A DNA stretch of 15,000 nt from Penaeus vannamei (taxonomy: Eukaryota; Arthropoda; Malacostraca; Decapoda; Penaeidae), in NCBI RefSeq assembly GCF_042767895.1, contig NC_091555.1, positions 44,792,196 to 44,807,195 on the forward strand, given 5' to 3'. A program made the position numbers and the translations under genes. Under the pieces are notes generated by a model, which was given only the letters and a program-made list of their open reading frames with translations, made no database searches and was not told the origin of the DNA. Each line of letters starts with the position of its first letter. The first letter of the stretch is position 1. Of the stretch, positions 1-9,490 are shown piece after piece.

Positions 1-52
1 AAACGCACACACACACACTCACGCACACTATTCCATTCCCCACACTAATCAC
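1..52. repeat. Short degenerate (CA)n and flank
   Basis: Interrupted CA repeats (cacacacacacactcacgcacac) at the window edge, probably the end of a larger array outside the window, followed by about 20 bases of unassigned sequence. Confidence 0.6.
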
Positions 53-410
53 TCCCTCCCCTCCCCCTCCCCTCTTCCCTCTCTCCCCTCCCCCTCCTCC
101 TCCTGCCCTCTTCACTCTCTCCCCTCTTCGCTCGCCTTCCTTCCCCTCTCCCGCCTTCTCCCCTCTATCCCTCCCCCCTCTTCCCCTCCCTCTCCTCCCC
201 TCTTCCTCCTCCCTCTCCCTCCTCCCTCCCCTCTCCCCCCTCCTCCTCCCCCTCCCTCTTCCCTCTCTCCCCTCCTCCCCTTCCTCCTCCTCCTCTTCCC
301 TCTCTCTACCCTCCCTCCTCCTCCCTCCCTCCTCCCCTCTCCCTTCCCCTCTCTCCCCTACCCTCTCCCCTCTCCCCTCCCCCTCCTCCTCCTCCTCCCC
401 CACCCCCCTT
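53..410. repeat. Polypyrimidine CT-rich tract (CCT/CTC type)
   Basis: About 360 bases almost entirely C and T on the plus strand, with tandem CTCC, CTC and CCT motifs and very few purines. Such homopurine/homopyrimidine DNA can form triplex (H-DNA). No gene is present. Confidence 0.9.
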
Positions 411-592
411 ATCAACCACGACGGTGTCAGTCCATCCGGGTCGCAACGAGTGTCAGGAGGTGTCAGCAAGGCGGCCGATAAACAGGCAGCACACCCAGCG
501 CCCTCTATTATTGGACTCCGAGCGCCGAATAGACGCGAGGAGGTCTGGGAATCCCCTTCTGTGGCCGATAAGCGCATTCCAACCCGGCTTTG
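411..592. other. Complex island, no gene recognised
   Basis: About 180 bases of balanced-composition DNA between repeat tracts. The only internal pattern is ggccgataa occurring twice (near 473 and 563). The short open frames crossing it run into repeats and resemble nothing I know. Confidence 0.5.
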
Positions 593-622
593 GGGGGGGG
601 GGGGGAAGAGAGAGAGAATCTG
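591..622 (+). repeat. G-homopolymer followed by (GA)n
   Basis: A run of about 14 G directly followed by aagagagagagaa. A long G-run of this kind is prone to length error in sequencing and may also form stacked G structures. Confidence 0.8.
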
Positions 623-670
623 ACACTCTCGGGGAATTCAGGGGCGAGGTTTGTTGATTGTCTATTTTAT

Positions 671-900
671 TTTCTTCTTCTTCTTCTTCTTCTTCTTCTT
701 CTTTTTTCCTCTCTCTTTTTTTCTTCTTCTTTTTTTTTTCTTTTTTTTTTTGGTAGTTTTTTTTTCTCTCTGTTTTTATCAATGTGGATAATGTTTTTTT
801 TTATTCTTCTTCTTTTTTTCCCCCTCTCTTTTTTTCTTGTTTTATTTCTTTTTGGTAATTTTTCCTCTCTCTCTTTTTATCAATGTGGATAATGTTTTTT
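671..900. repeat. (TTC)n and T-rich pyrimidine tract with a 101-bp tandem duplication
   Basis: (TTC) of about 10 units at 672-702, then T-runs mixed with CTCT. Inside, tttttatcaatgtggataat at 773-792 recurs exactly at 874-893, and the flanking ttggtag/ttggtaa sequences recur with nearly the same offset. A unit of about 101 bp has therefore duplicated in tandem. Confidence 0.85.
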
Positions 901-1084
901 AATGAGATTTATAATGTGAGGTATTCGTTATATCGGATCATGGCCGTACTTTAAGGAATATCCTTTATGGAGAAACTAAAAAAAAAAAAGAAAAAAAAAA
1001 TCTTTACGAACCCGACACGTAAAATCACGCAAAGGAAAAGTTGTTATAAATCATTTATTACACGAAAAGCATGTTGACAACCAT
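898..1084. other. Complex island with A-runs
   Basis: About 185 bases separating a pyrimidine tract from a purine tract. It contains a short inverted repeat (aagga-ata-tcctt) near 953 and A-runs at about 979-1000. No coding signal. Confidence 0.5.
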
Positions 1085-1161
1085 AAAAGGAGGGGGGGAG
1101 GGGGGAGGTAAGGAGCCAAGGGAATGGGGAAATGGGGGTATGGAGACCAAAGGAAGTGGCG

Positions 1162-1253
<92 letters not shown>

Positions 1254-1680
1254 GGAAGAAGATGAAGAGAAGAGAGAGAGAGAGAGAAAGGGAAGAAGAG
1301 AAGAAGAAGAAGAGAGAGAGAGAGAAAGGAAAGAAGAAGAAGAGAGAGAGAGAGTGAAAAAAATGAATAAGAATAAGAGAGAGAGAGAGAGAGAGAAAAT
1401 AAGAATAAGAATAAGAGAGAGAGAGAGAAAGGAAAGAAAAATAGAAGAAGAGAGAGAGAGAAAGGGTAGAAGAAGAAGAGAGAGAGAGAAAGGGTAGAAG
1501 AAGAAGAGAGAGAAGAAGAAGAAGCGAGAGAGAAAGGGTAGAAGAAGAAGAGAGAGAAGAAGAAAGAAAGAGAGAAGAAGAGAGAGAAAGGAAAAAAGAA
1601 GAAGAAGAGAGACAGAGAAGAAGAAGAAGAGAGAGAGAGAAAGGGTAGAAGAAGAAGAAGAAGAGAGAGAGAGAGAGAGC
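1085..1680. repeat. Polypurine block: G-rich start, (GA)n, then (GAA)n/GA minisatellite
   Basis: It begins with G-runs (1089-1109), followed by about 35 units of (AG) at 1166-1240. The rest alternates (GA)n with (GAA)n. From about 1440 to 1660 a loose minisatellite with the core agaaagggtagaagaagaag recurs several times. Nearly 600 bases carry almost no pyrimidine on the plus strand, which explains the long stop-free Arg-Glu-rich and Ser-Leu-rich frames here. Confidence 0.95.
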
Positions 1681-1844
1681 GCTAGCTGGCGAGACACAAC
1701 CACTAATGTCCTAAGTTTTCTGGAGACTTGCCTGAACTTTCCGCCAGTTCTTCACGCTCGTAACGGCCGGGAGGGAAAAATGCGTAATTAATGGTCACGT
1801 GTTTGCGATAAATGCGTACGTGGACTGCTTTATTACGAATTTTC
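1681..1844. other. Complex island, no gene recognised
   Basis: About 160 bases of ordinary composition, including a cacgtg E-box-like hexamer at about 1796. I see no exon signal. Confidence 0.45.
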
Positions 1845-1921
1845 TCTCCTTCTTTCTTTCTTTTTCTTTCTCTCCTTCTTTCTCTCTTTCTTTCTCTCCT
1901 TCTTTCTCTCTCTCTTTCTCT
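1845..1921. repeat. (TTTC)n/(TC)n pyrimidine microsatellite
   Basis: Tandem tttctttctttctct-type motifs with almost no purines for about 75 bases. Confidence 0.9.
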
Positions 1922-1999
1922 GTGTGGATGTGGTCGCAGGTCGGGCGAAACACGCTGATGTTCTTTTGTTTTGTTTTGTTTTTGTTTTTGTCTCTCGTT

Positions 2000-2370
2000 T
2001 GCTTTGGTTAATATTTCCGTTTTCTTTGCTTATTTTCCCGTTTTTTTTTCTTATTTTTTGTTTTGTTTGCTTATCTTTCCCGTTTTTCTCGTTTGCTTTG
2101 ATTAATTTTCCCGTTTCCTTTGCATATCTTTCCCATTTTCTTTGCTTATTTTTTGTTGTCTTTGCTTATCTTCTCCGTTTTCTTTGCTTATTTTCCACGT
2201 TTCCTTAGCTTATTTTTCCCGTTTTATCTGCTTATCCCCCCCTCCTTTTTTTTTTTTTGCTTATTTTCCCCGTTTTTTTCTTATTTCCCCCCAGTTTTAT
2301 CTGCTTACTTTTCCCCATTTTCTTTCCTTATTTTCCCCGTTTTCTTTCATTTTCCTTTTTCTTTTTTTCC
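2000..2370. repeat. Degenerate minisatellite, unit about 24 bp
   Basis: The phrase ccgttttctttgcttatttt or close variants recurs about a dozen times (for example near 2018, 2050, 2086, 2120, 2155, 2180, 2210, 2265, 2335). Variation lies in the C-run and T-run lengths and in occasional ttaatt or catat replacements. The Phe/Leu-rich frames across it are translation of this repeat. Confidence 0.75.
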
Positions 2371-2489
2371 CGCGAGATGTCTCTGCTTCCTCCGCCGTTG
2401 AGACAGTTCTGGGAAACCGTTGTATTTGAAAAGCTTACTTTCCGCTCGACTCTGTCTATTCTCGCTTCTGGAATTGTGCGTTTCTATTT

Positions 2490-3262
2490 TCACTCTTCCT
2501 TGGGCTCTTTGAGAATACCAGCTTACCTTTTTTTATAGTCGGTTATTTGAGTTTATTTGTGTTTTATGTTGGTGTTTTTTTTATTATTGTTATGATTATC
2601 ATTCTTTCTTTCTTTCTGTTTCTCTGAGTATTTTGTATTTTTTTCTGCTTCTCTGAGAATACCAGCTGACTTTTTTTTATATTCGGTTATTTGAGTTTCT
2701 TTGCATTTTATCGTCTTTTTTTATTATTATTATTATTTCTTTCTTTTCCTTTATATTCGGTTACTTGAGTTTCTTTGTGTTTTATGTTTTTTTTTTATTA
2801 TTATTATTATTTCTTTCTTTTCCATACTCTTCCTTGGCCTCTTTGAGAATACCAGCTGATTATTTTATATTCGGTTACTTGAGTTTCTTTGTGTTTTATG
2901 TTGTTTTTTTTTTCCTTTTTGATTATTATCATTCTTCTTTCTTTCTGTTTCTTTGAGTATTTTCTTTCTCGTTCTTTCTGCTTCTCCGAGAATACCAGCT
3001 GCCTTTTTTATATTCGGTTACTTGAGTTTCTTTGTATGTTATGTGTTTTTTTTATTATTATTATTCTTTCTGTCTGTCTGCTTCTCTGAGAATACCAGCT
3101 GATTTTTTTTTTTTTATTCGGTTACTTGAGTTTCTTTGTATTTTATGTTTTTTTATTATTATCATTATTATTTTAAATCTTTCTTTCTTTCTGCTTCTCT
3201 GAGAATTCCAGCTGATTCTTTCTTTCTTTCCTTCTTCTTCTTGCTTATGCCCCGGTTACTTG
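2490..3262. repeat. Minisatellite array with 100-145-bp units and a possible 330-bp higher-order repeat
   Basis: GAGAATNCCAGCT occurs at 2511, 2655, 2845, 2988, 3088 and 3201. CGGTTAYTTGAG occurs at 2540, 2684, 2758, 2872, 3015, 3119 and 3253. Between them lie (TTA)n, T-runs and TTTC stretches of variable length. A longer period of about 330 bp is also visible: actcttccttgg at 2492 and 2825, and ttctgtttct(c/t)tgagtatttt at 2614 and 2943. The core motifs are conserved while the spacers vary. Confidence 0.88.
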
Positions 3263-3356
3263 AGTATATTTGTATTTTATGTTGTTGTTGTTTTTTGTTT
3301 GTTCTTCTTCTTGCGAATGTTCTCTTGTTTTGTTGTTTTTTCGTCTTCATTTTTTT

Positions 3357-4001
3357 ATTTTCTTTTCCTTCCTCCTCCTCTTCTTCTTCGTCTTGTTATC
3401 ATTATTATTACTGCTGTTGTTATTATTATTATCATCATTATTGATATTATCCCAATCCTCATACTTCTTCTCCTCCTCCTCCTCCACCTCCTCCTTCCCT
3501 TCTCCTTCCTCTATTCCTTCTCTTTCCCCTCCTCTTTCTCCTATTCTTCCTCCTACTCCTACTCCTCTTTTTCTTCTTCCTCCTGTTCCTCCTCCTCCCA
3601 ACCTCCTCTTTCTCCGCCTCCTTTTCTTCTTCTTCTCCCTCCTCTTCTTGTTTTCTTCTCCCCCTCTTCCTCCTCCTCCTCCTTTTCTTCCCACTCCTCT
3701 TTTTCCCCTCCCCCTCTCCCTCTCTCCCTCCCCTCCCTCTTCCTCCTCCTCCTCCTTCTCCCCAGCCTCTTCCTCCTCCTCCTTCTCCGCTTCTCCCCCT
3801 CCTCTTTTTTCCCCCTCTCCCTCCCTCCCTCCTCCTCCCCTCCCTCTGCTTTTTCCCTCCTCCTCCCCTCCCCTCCTCCTCCTCCTCCTACTCCGCTCCC
3901 ACCCCCCTCCTTCCCCTCCTCCTCTTTTTCCCACTCTCCCTCCCTCCCCACTCCCCTCCTCTGTTTTTTTCCCTCCTCTCTCCCTCTCTCTCTCTCTCTC
4001 A
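3357..4001. repeat. Polypyrimidine (TCC)n/(TTC)n/(CT)n block
   Basis: About 640 bases dominated by C and T with tandem cct, tcc and ttc triplets, interrupted near 3395-3460 by a short (TTA)n/(ATC)n segment. It ends in (TC)n just before 4002. Serine/leucine/proline frames on the plus strand and Arg/Glu/Gly frames on the minus strand here are repeat translation. Confidence 0.93.
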
Positions 4002-4140
4002 ACGACATGGTTCTCGCCGAAGTTTACATCGAGGCTGAAAGTTCGGATTTTTAGTAGAAAATTTCTTAACAAACCACCGTGCACGTTGAAGGCAATTTAT
4101 CGCTGAACTGCAATACACGCGGAAATTTACTACGCCGTGA
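4002..4140. other. Complex island between a pyrimidine tract and a purine tract
   Basis: About 140 bases of ordinary composition sitting exactly where strand composition flips from pyrimidine to purine. No gene signal. It could form the loop if the flanking tracts paired. Confidence 0.5.
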
Positions 4141-4730
4141 TAGGGGGGAAGGGAGGTAGGAGGAGGGGAAGGTTGGAGGGAGGGATTGAGAGAAAGGGGA
4201 GAGAAGGAGGGAGGGAGGGAGAGAGAGGGGGAGGGAGGAGGGGATGTAGAGGGATTGAGAGAAAGGAGAGAGAGAGAGAGAGAAGGAGGGAAGGGAGGTA
4301 GAGGGATTGAGAGAAGAGAGAGAGAGAGAGAGAGGGGGAGAGGGAGAGTGAGAGGGGAGGTAAGGGATTGAGAGAAAGGAGAGAGAGAAAGAGAAGGAGG
4401 GAGGGAGGGAACGAGGGTTTGAGGGAAAGGAGAGAGGGAGAAGGAGAAAGGAGAGAGAAGAGAAGGAAGGAGAGAGGGAGAGAGAGAGAGAAGGAGGGAG
4501 GGGAAGTAGAGGAATTGAGAGAAAGGAGAGAGAGAGAAGGAGGGAGGAGAGGACGAGGCACTGAGAGAAAGGAGAGAAAGAATGAGGAGGGAAAGAGAAA
4601 GGGCAAAAAATGAAATGGAGGGAGAAAGGTTTGAGAGAGAGAGAATGAGAAAAAGAAAGAAAAAAAACGAAAGAAAACAAACGAAAAAAAGAATGTGAAG
4701 AGAAAAGAAAGGGAGATTGAAAGTGCACAT
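4141..4730. repeat. Polypurine minisatellite, units about 46-96 bp
   Basis: The core (a/t)ttgag(a/g)gaaagg or a close variant begins at 4185, 4254, 4306, 4367, 4418, 4514, 4560 (actgag) and 4630. Between cores lie (GA)n and gaaggagggaggga-type stretches. Almost no pyrimidines occur on the plus strand until about 4715. Confidence 0.88.
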
Positions 4731-4734
4731 CCGA

Positions 4735-5129
4735 TTTTTCTTTCATTTTTTCTTTCATTCTTTTGATAAAAAAAAATCAAAAAAATCAAAACCAATATTG
4801 GAATCTGCGGTTACCTACAACATACCCTTCATACATTTTTACTCCGAAATCGGGTTGTACGTTCCTCTCGCGTGAAGGAAAGCCACTGTTAACGGGACTC
4901 CGAACGACCGTTGCTTGTCTGTTAACGGGAAAATGCTGTTAAACGGTTTTGCTTTTTTCTGCTTGTGGTTTAGAAGACTATGTTGGTGGTTGTTATGGTG
5001 GTTATCGTTTGTGCTGGTTAGTGGTTGGGCATTTTTATTTATTTATTCATTTATTTTCAATATCTATGTGTTTGACTATCTTTTTATTGCTTCTGTATGT
5101 GTGTATGTGTATGTGGACGTTCATGCATA
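4735..5129. other. Ordinary-complexity DNA, no gene recognised
   Basis: It contains a T-rich then A-rich near-palindrome (about 4736-4790), and a small repeat of ctgttaacggga at 4887 and 4919 followed by ctgttaaacgg at 4935. It leads into the CA-repeat array. I found no convincing exon. Confidence 0.45.
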
Positions 5130-5752
<623 letters not shown>

Positions 5753-5865
5753 GAGCACAACCTCATAATCTCTGCTTTATGAAGTAGATGTGAATAGAAG
5801 CAAAATAAAGAAGCTTGTTTAGATCTCTGGCTCAGCCTCCATTATGTAAAATTTACCTTTTTTTA
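5753..5865. other. Short complex island
   Basis: About 110 bases between the TG repeat and the next pyrimidine tract. It contains caaaataaagaag, which resembles a polyadenylation signal in isolation, but no gene ends here. Confidence 0.4.
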
Positions 5866-6335
5866 TTTTTAGATTTTTTTAGATTTTTTATCTTATTTCT
5901 ATTGTTTCTTCCCCTCTTTACTTTCCTCTTTGCTTTCCTTCCCGTCTCTCTTCCTCTCCTTTCTTTCTTTTGTCTCTTTGTCACTCCCTTTCTTTGTTAT
6001 TCATTTTTATCATTCTCTTTTCATTATTCTTTTTATCTTTCTTTGTTGGCGTTTTTTTTTTTTTTTTCCTTAATCTCTGTCATTTCTCCCTTTCTTTGTT
6101 ATCCAACTTACACATTTCTTCTTTATTATTCTTCCCCCTTTCTTCGTTATCTCATTCCGTATTTTAATCCTTTCTTCCCCTCTCTGTCTTCCCTTTCCTT
6201 CTTCTTTTTCTTTCGTCACCCTCCCCCCCCCCCCTCCTTCTTTTCTCTTTCTTCTTCTTCTTCTTCTTCTTCTTCTTCTTCTTTCTTCTTTCTTCTTTTT
6301 TTACTATCTCGCTTCTTTATCCTTTCATTTTCACC
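5866..6335. repeat. T/C-rich pyrimidine tract with (TTC)n
   Basis: T-rich with repeated tttctttgttat and cattctttt words (5990-6160), a C-run at about 6223-6233 and (TTC) of about 11 units at 6250-6283. No gene. Confidence 0.88.
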
Positions 6336-6403
6336 TCAAGGGAGGAACTGAAACCTGGGGTAACGGTGTACAATGCATAGCAAGTGCGAAGTCGGCGAGG
6401 TAA
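6336..6403. other. Complex island at a pyrimidine-to-purine switch
   Basis: About 70 bases of mixed composition between a pyrimidine tract and a very long purine tract. Nothing recognisable. Confidence 0.45.
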
Positions 6404-6900
6404 AAGAAGGGAAGAGGAGAGCGGAGAGAGGAGAGGGGAAGGGAAGAGGGAAGAGGGGAAAGAGGAGAGGGGAAGGGAAGAGGGGAAAGAGGAGAGGGGA
6501 AGGGAAGAGGAGAGAGGAAGGGAAGAGGGAAGAGAGGAGAGTGAGGAGGGAGGAAGGGAAGAGGGAAGAGAGGAGAGGGAAACGGGAGAGCGGAGAGGGA
6601 AGAGGAGAGAGCGAAGTAGAGAGAGAGAGGAGAGGGAAACGGGAGAGCGGAGAGAGGAAAGAGGCGAGGAGAAGAGAAGGGAAGGGGGGAGAGGGGAGAA
6701 GGAGCGAGGAAAAGGAAAGGGAAGAGGGAAGAGGAGAAGGAAAGGCAAGAGGAGAGAGGAAAGAGGAAGGTAAGAGAAGCGAGGAGAGGGGAAAGGAAGA
6801 GGGAAGAGCGGAGACACGAGCAGGAAGACAAGAAGACAAAGGGAGTGTGGACGAGGAAGAGGAAGAGGAAGGGGAGGAGGAGGAGGAGGTGAAATGCGGA
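6404..6900. repeat. Polypurine G/A minisatellite
   Basis: Tandem units such as aggggaaagaggagaggggaa (about 28-bp period near 6450-6510). A second unit of about 57 bp contains gggaaacgggagagcggag at 6577 and 6634. The minus-strand frames here (Ser/Leu/Pro-rich) and the Arg/Glu-rich plus-strand frames reflect composition only. Confidence 0.9.
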
Positions 6901-6959
6901 AAAGATGGACAGATAGCAAGAGATGAAATAACTTTTGGGTGACTGGAGGAAGTGAGGGG

Positions 6960-7177
6960 AAAATTGAGAAAGGGTTAGGAAGAAAGAGAGAGAGAGAAAG
7001 GCAGACAGAGATAGGCAGGCAGACAGTCAGAGAGTGATAGGAGAAAGAGAGAGAAAGAGAAAGACAAGTCATGAGAGGAAATAAATAAATAGAAAATAAT
7101 ATAGAGTGAGAAAGAGAGAGAAATTAGAGAGAGAGAGAGAGAGACAGTTTATGAGAGGAAATAAAGAAAAAAAATGC

Positions 7178-7244
<67 letters not shown>

Positions 7245-7400
7245 AAGAGAGACAGACAGTTCATGAGAGGAAATAAATAAGATAAAGAGATACAGAGTGA
7301 GAGAGACAGACAGACAGACAATTCAAGAACCGAAATAAACAAGTAAATAAAAAAATAAAATAAAATAAAAATACAGAGACAGACCGACCGACAGACAGAC
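6960..7400. repeat. (GA)n, (GACA)n and a minisatellite with an atgagaggaaataaa core
   Basis: The atgagaggaaataaa core recurs at 7071, 7151 and 7263, with a diverged copy (ttcaagaaccgaaataaac) at 7322. Each is followed by A-rich sequence, an agagtgagag phrase and (GA)n or (GACA)n. The longest (GA)n is at about 7180-7240. Confidence 0.85.
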
Positions 7401-7566
7401 ACACACCAGAATCAGGAAAGGGATCAGGACCAGATTAGGGGGGATAAAGAGGGGAAATGAGGGGACAAGAGAAAGGGCAAAAGAGGAGGAAAAGAGGATC
7501 AAGAAGATCTGAAGATTACAGCGAGAAAACGAGAGAAAGTTTGAGAATAAAATGTCGTATGAGCGA

Positions 7567-7602
7567 AGGGGAAGGGGGGGGGGGCGGGGGCGGGGGCGGG
7601 GG
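7567..7602 (+). other. Putative G-quadruplex motif
   Basis: The plus strand reads GGGG-AA-G11-C-G5-C-G5-C-G5, giving at least five runs of four or more G separated by one or two bases. This satisfies the standard intramolecular quadruplex pattern with minimal loops, which is predicted to be very stable. No gene or promoter is visible nearby. Confidence 0.8.
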
Positions 7603-7689
7603 AGCCAAGCGGTGTAAAGATAAATGATTTAGAAATTGATAATTCTCCGCTCGGATTTGAATGAAAATCAGGAAGGTGGAAATATCTGA

Positions 7690-8030
<341 letters not shown>

Positions 8031-8076
8031 TGTGTGTATGTGTGAATTTCAATCAGATGAACGGGAACACAAACAG

Positions 8077-8094
8077 ATTAGTTTCACCATTACT
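8077..8094. repeat. Target-site duplication, 3' copy (18 bp)
   Basis: The sequence attagtttcaccattact is identical to 11185-11202 and lies directly after the GAA-rich (TTC on this strand) tail of the retrotransposon. The flanking bases differ (g before it here, c before the other copy; t after it here, a after the other). The repeat therefore ends sharply, as expected for a target-site duplication. Confidence 0.93.
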
Positions 8095-8134
8095 TCTTCT
8101 TCTTTTCTTCTTTTTCTTCAGCTTATTCCCATTT
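8095..8134 (-). other. Retrotransposon 3' UTR with GAA-rich tail
   Basis: After the TAG stop only about 40 bases remain: a short AAATGGGAATAAGC sequence followed by a GAAGAAAAAGAAGAAAAG-type tail that ends exactly at the target-site duplication. Very short 3' UTRs ending in microsatellite-like repeats are a known RTE feature; the tail is thought to serve the reverse transcriptase as its recognition and priming site. GGAATAAGC contains a weak AATAAA-like polyadenylation signal. Confidence 0.8.
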
Positions 8135-9469
8135 CTATATGGGGTCACTGTTCCTCGCTAGCCTCTTCCATCTTGCTCTGTCCATTGCATCTTCCCTTCT
8201 GAGTCCCTTGTCTTCCAGATCTTCTTTTAGCCTTTCCCTCCAACTTAATTTGGGTCTACCTCTCCTTCTACGTCCATCCACGTGCATTTCCATAACTTGG
8301 TTTCCAATATAGCCTTCTTCACTTCTGATGACATGCCCATACCAGTTAATCCTTCTTTCTTGCATTTTTGCACTCACTTCTGTGACCTTGACTGTACCTT
8401 TGATGTAGTCATTCCTGATCTTATCCTTCCTCGTGACACCACACATCCACCTTAACATCCTCATCTCTGCTACATTCACCTTCTTTTCATGCACCCTCTT
8501 AATTGGCCATGTCTCGCTCCCATAAAGGATAGCAGGTCTCACAGCTGTTTTGTAAACCTTCCCTTTGAGTCTTGCGCTGATCTTCTTGTCGCAGAGTACT
8601 CCTGAAAACCTTCTCCATGCCTGCCACCCTGACTGAATGCGTTGATTTACTTCTACATCCAGTTCACCGTCCTCTGTCACATGTGAGCCTAGATATTTAA
8701 AAGCTGGTACCCTCTTAATGATCTCGTCATCCATTTCCACCCCATTTTCCTCCTCAAAATCATTAAATGAGAGGTACTCAGACTTTGTTCTGCTTATCTT
8801 CAAGCCTCGGTCCTCCAAAGCCCTCTTCCATTGCGAAAGTTTCTCTCTCAAAGATTCTTTTGTTTTACACACCAAGACAATGTCATCTGCAAATAACATT
8901 GTCCAGGGTGCCTCCTCTCGAATCCCTTCGCTTAGAACGTCCATTATAAGGTCGAATATATACGGACTGAGAGTAGAGCCCTGGTGGAGTCCTACTTTGA
9001 TGTTAAATTCATCCGTTATTCCGACGCAACTACTAACTTGTGATGTTACATCTCTATACATATCTTGAACCAATCTTACATACTTCTCGCTCACTCCCTT
9101 TTCTCTCATGCACCTCCATACCTCTGACCTCGGTACACGATCATACGCCTTCTCGAGGTCAATGAAAGCCATGTGCAGTCCCTTCTGTTTCTCCCTGTAC
9201 TTTTCCATTGTCTGTCTTAAGGCAAAAATAGCATCTGATGTCTGTCTTCCCTTAACAAATCCAAACTGGTTCTCACTGATGACCGTTTCAGCCTCGATCC
9301 TCATTCCAATAGTTCTCTCCCAAAGCTTCATTGTATGTGAGATCAATTTAATTCCCCTGTAGTTAGTGCAGTCCTGGATGTTACCCTTCTGTTTATATAT
9401 GGGCACAATAGTGCTCTTCCTCCACTCCGATGGAATTTTCTCTTGCTCATATATTTTATTTAAAGGTCC
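8135..9469 (-). pseudogene. RTE protein, reverse transcriptase core and C-terminal region
   Basis: Largest intact part, about 444 codons, open from after a TAG at 9472-9470 to the natural stop at 8137-8135. Counting from the valine codon at 9406 as residue 1, the RT blocks appear in order: NYRGIKL, NQFGFVKGRQT (47-56), motif A FIDLEKAYD with D83, motif B HQGSTLSP (141-148), motif C LFADDIVLV with the catalytic D174-D175, motif D around LKISRTKSEYL, and motif E FKYLGS (236-241). The C-terminal third has EMRMLRWMCGVTRKDKIRN, WYGHVIR and a basic GRRRRGRPKLSWRERL stretch, normal for this family. The enzyme would copy element RNA at the nicked target. No residue essential to RT looks lost; the damage is upstream. 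The GTG at 9406 is an internal valine and not a start. Confidence 0.95.
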
Positions 9470-9490
9470 CTAAAACATCTACAGCAGCCT
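9466..9490 (-). pseudogene. RTE protein, short out-of-frame bridge between RT segments
   Basis: A stretch of only about eight codons reads AAVDVLG in the third frame, which is what would be expected between KSLG of the upstream segment and the NKIYEQEKIPSEW of the downstream one. So two shifts occur within about 25 bases: one near 9488 in a G-run and one near 9468 around the GGGACCTTTAAAT sequence, which is rich in short homopolymers. The bridge is inferred from fit between the two neighbours, not from an alignment. Confidence 0.6.

Noticed and set aside
1044..1703. Long minus-strand Ser/Leu/Phe-rich open frame (219 residues) and matching plus-strand Arg/Glu frames
   Set aside because: They translate (GA)n/(GAA)n DNA, which lacks stop codons by composition. 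Several frames are open at once and no domain is present.
3260..4106. Open frames of 264 and 278 residues on plus and 245 on minus
   Set aside because: All lie in a polypyrimidine tract. The products are Ser/Pro/Leu or Arg/Glu/Gly low-complexity strings, with overlapping frames on both strands.
3999..4795. Three overlapping minus-strand frames of 221-243 residues
   Set aside because: Simultaneous openness of all three frames is a signature of purine-only DNA, not of coding sequence.
6317..7072. Minus-strand Ser/Leu/Pro frame of 251 residues and plus-strand frame of 189 residues
   Set aside because: Low-complexity translation of a polypurine minisatellite; no conserved motif, no splice or start context.
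8718..9362. Plus-strand frames of 60-116 residues opposite the reverse transcriptase
   Set aside because: Antisense shadows of the minus-strand RT, which carries all conserved motifs.
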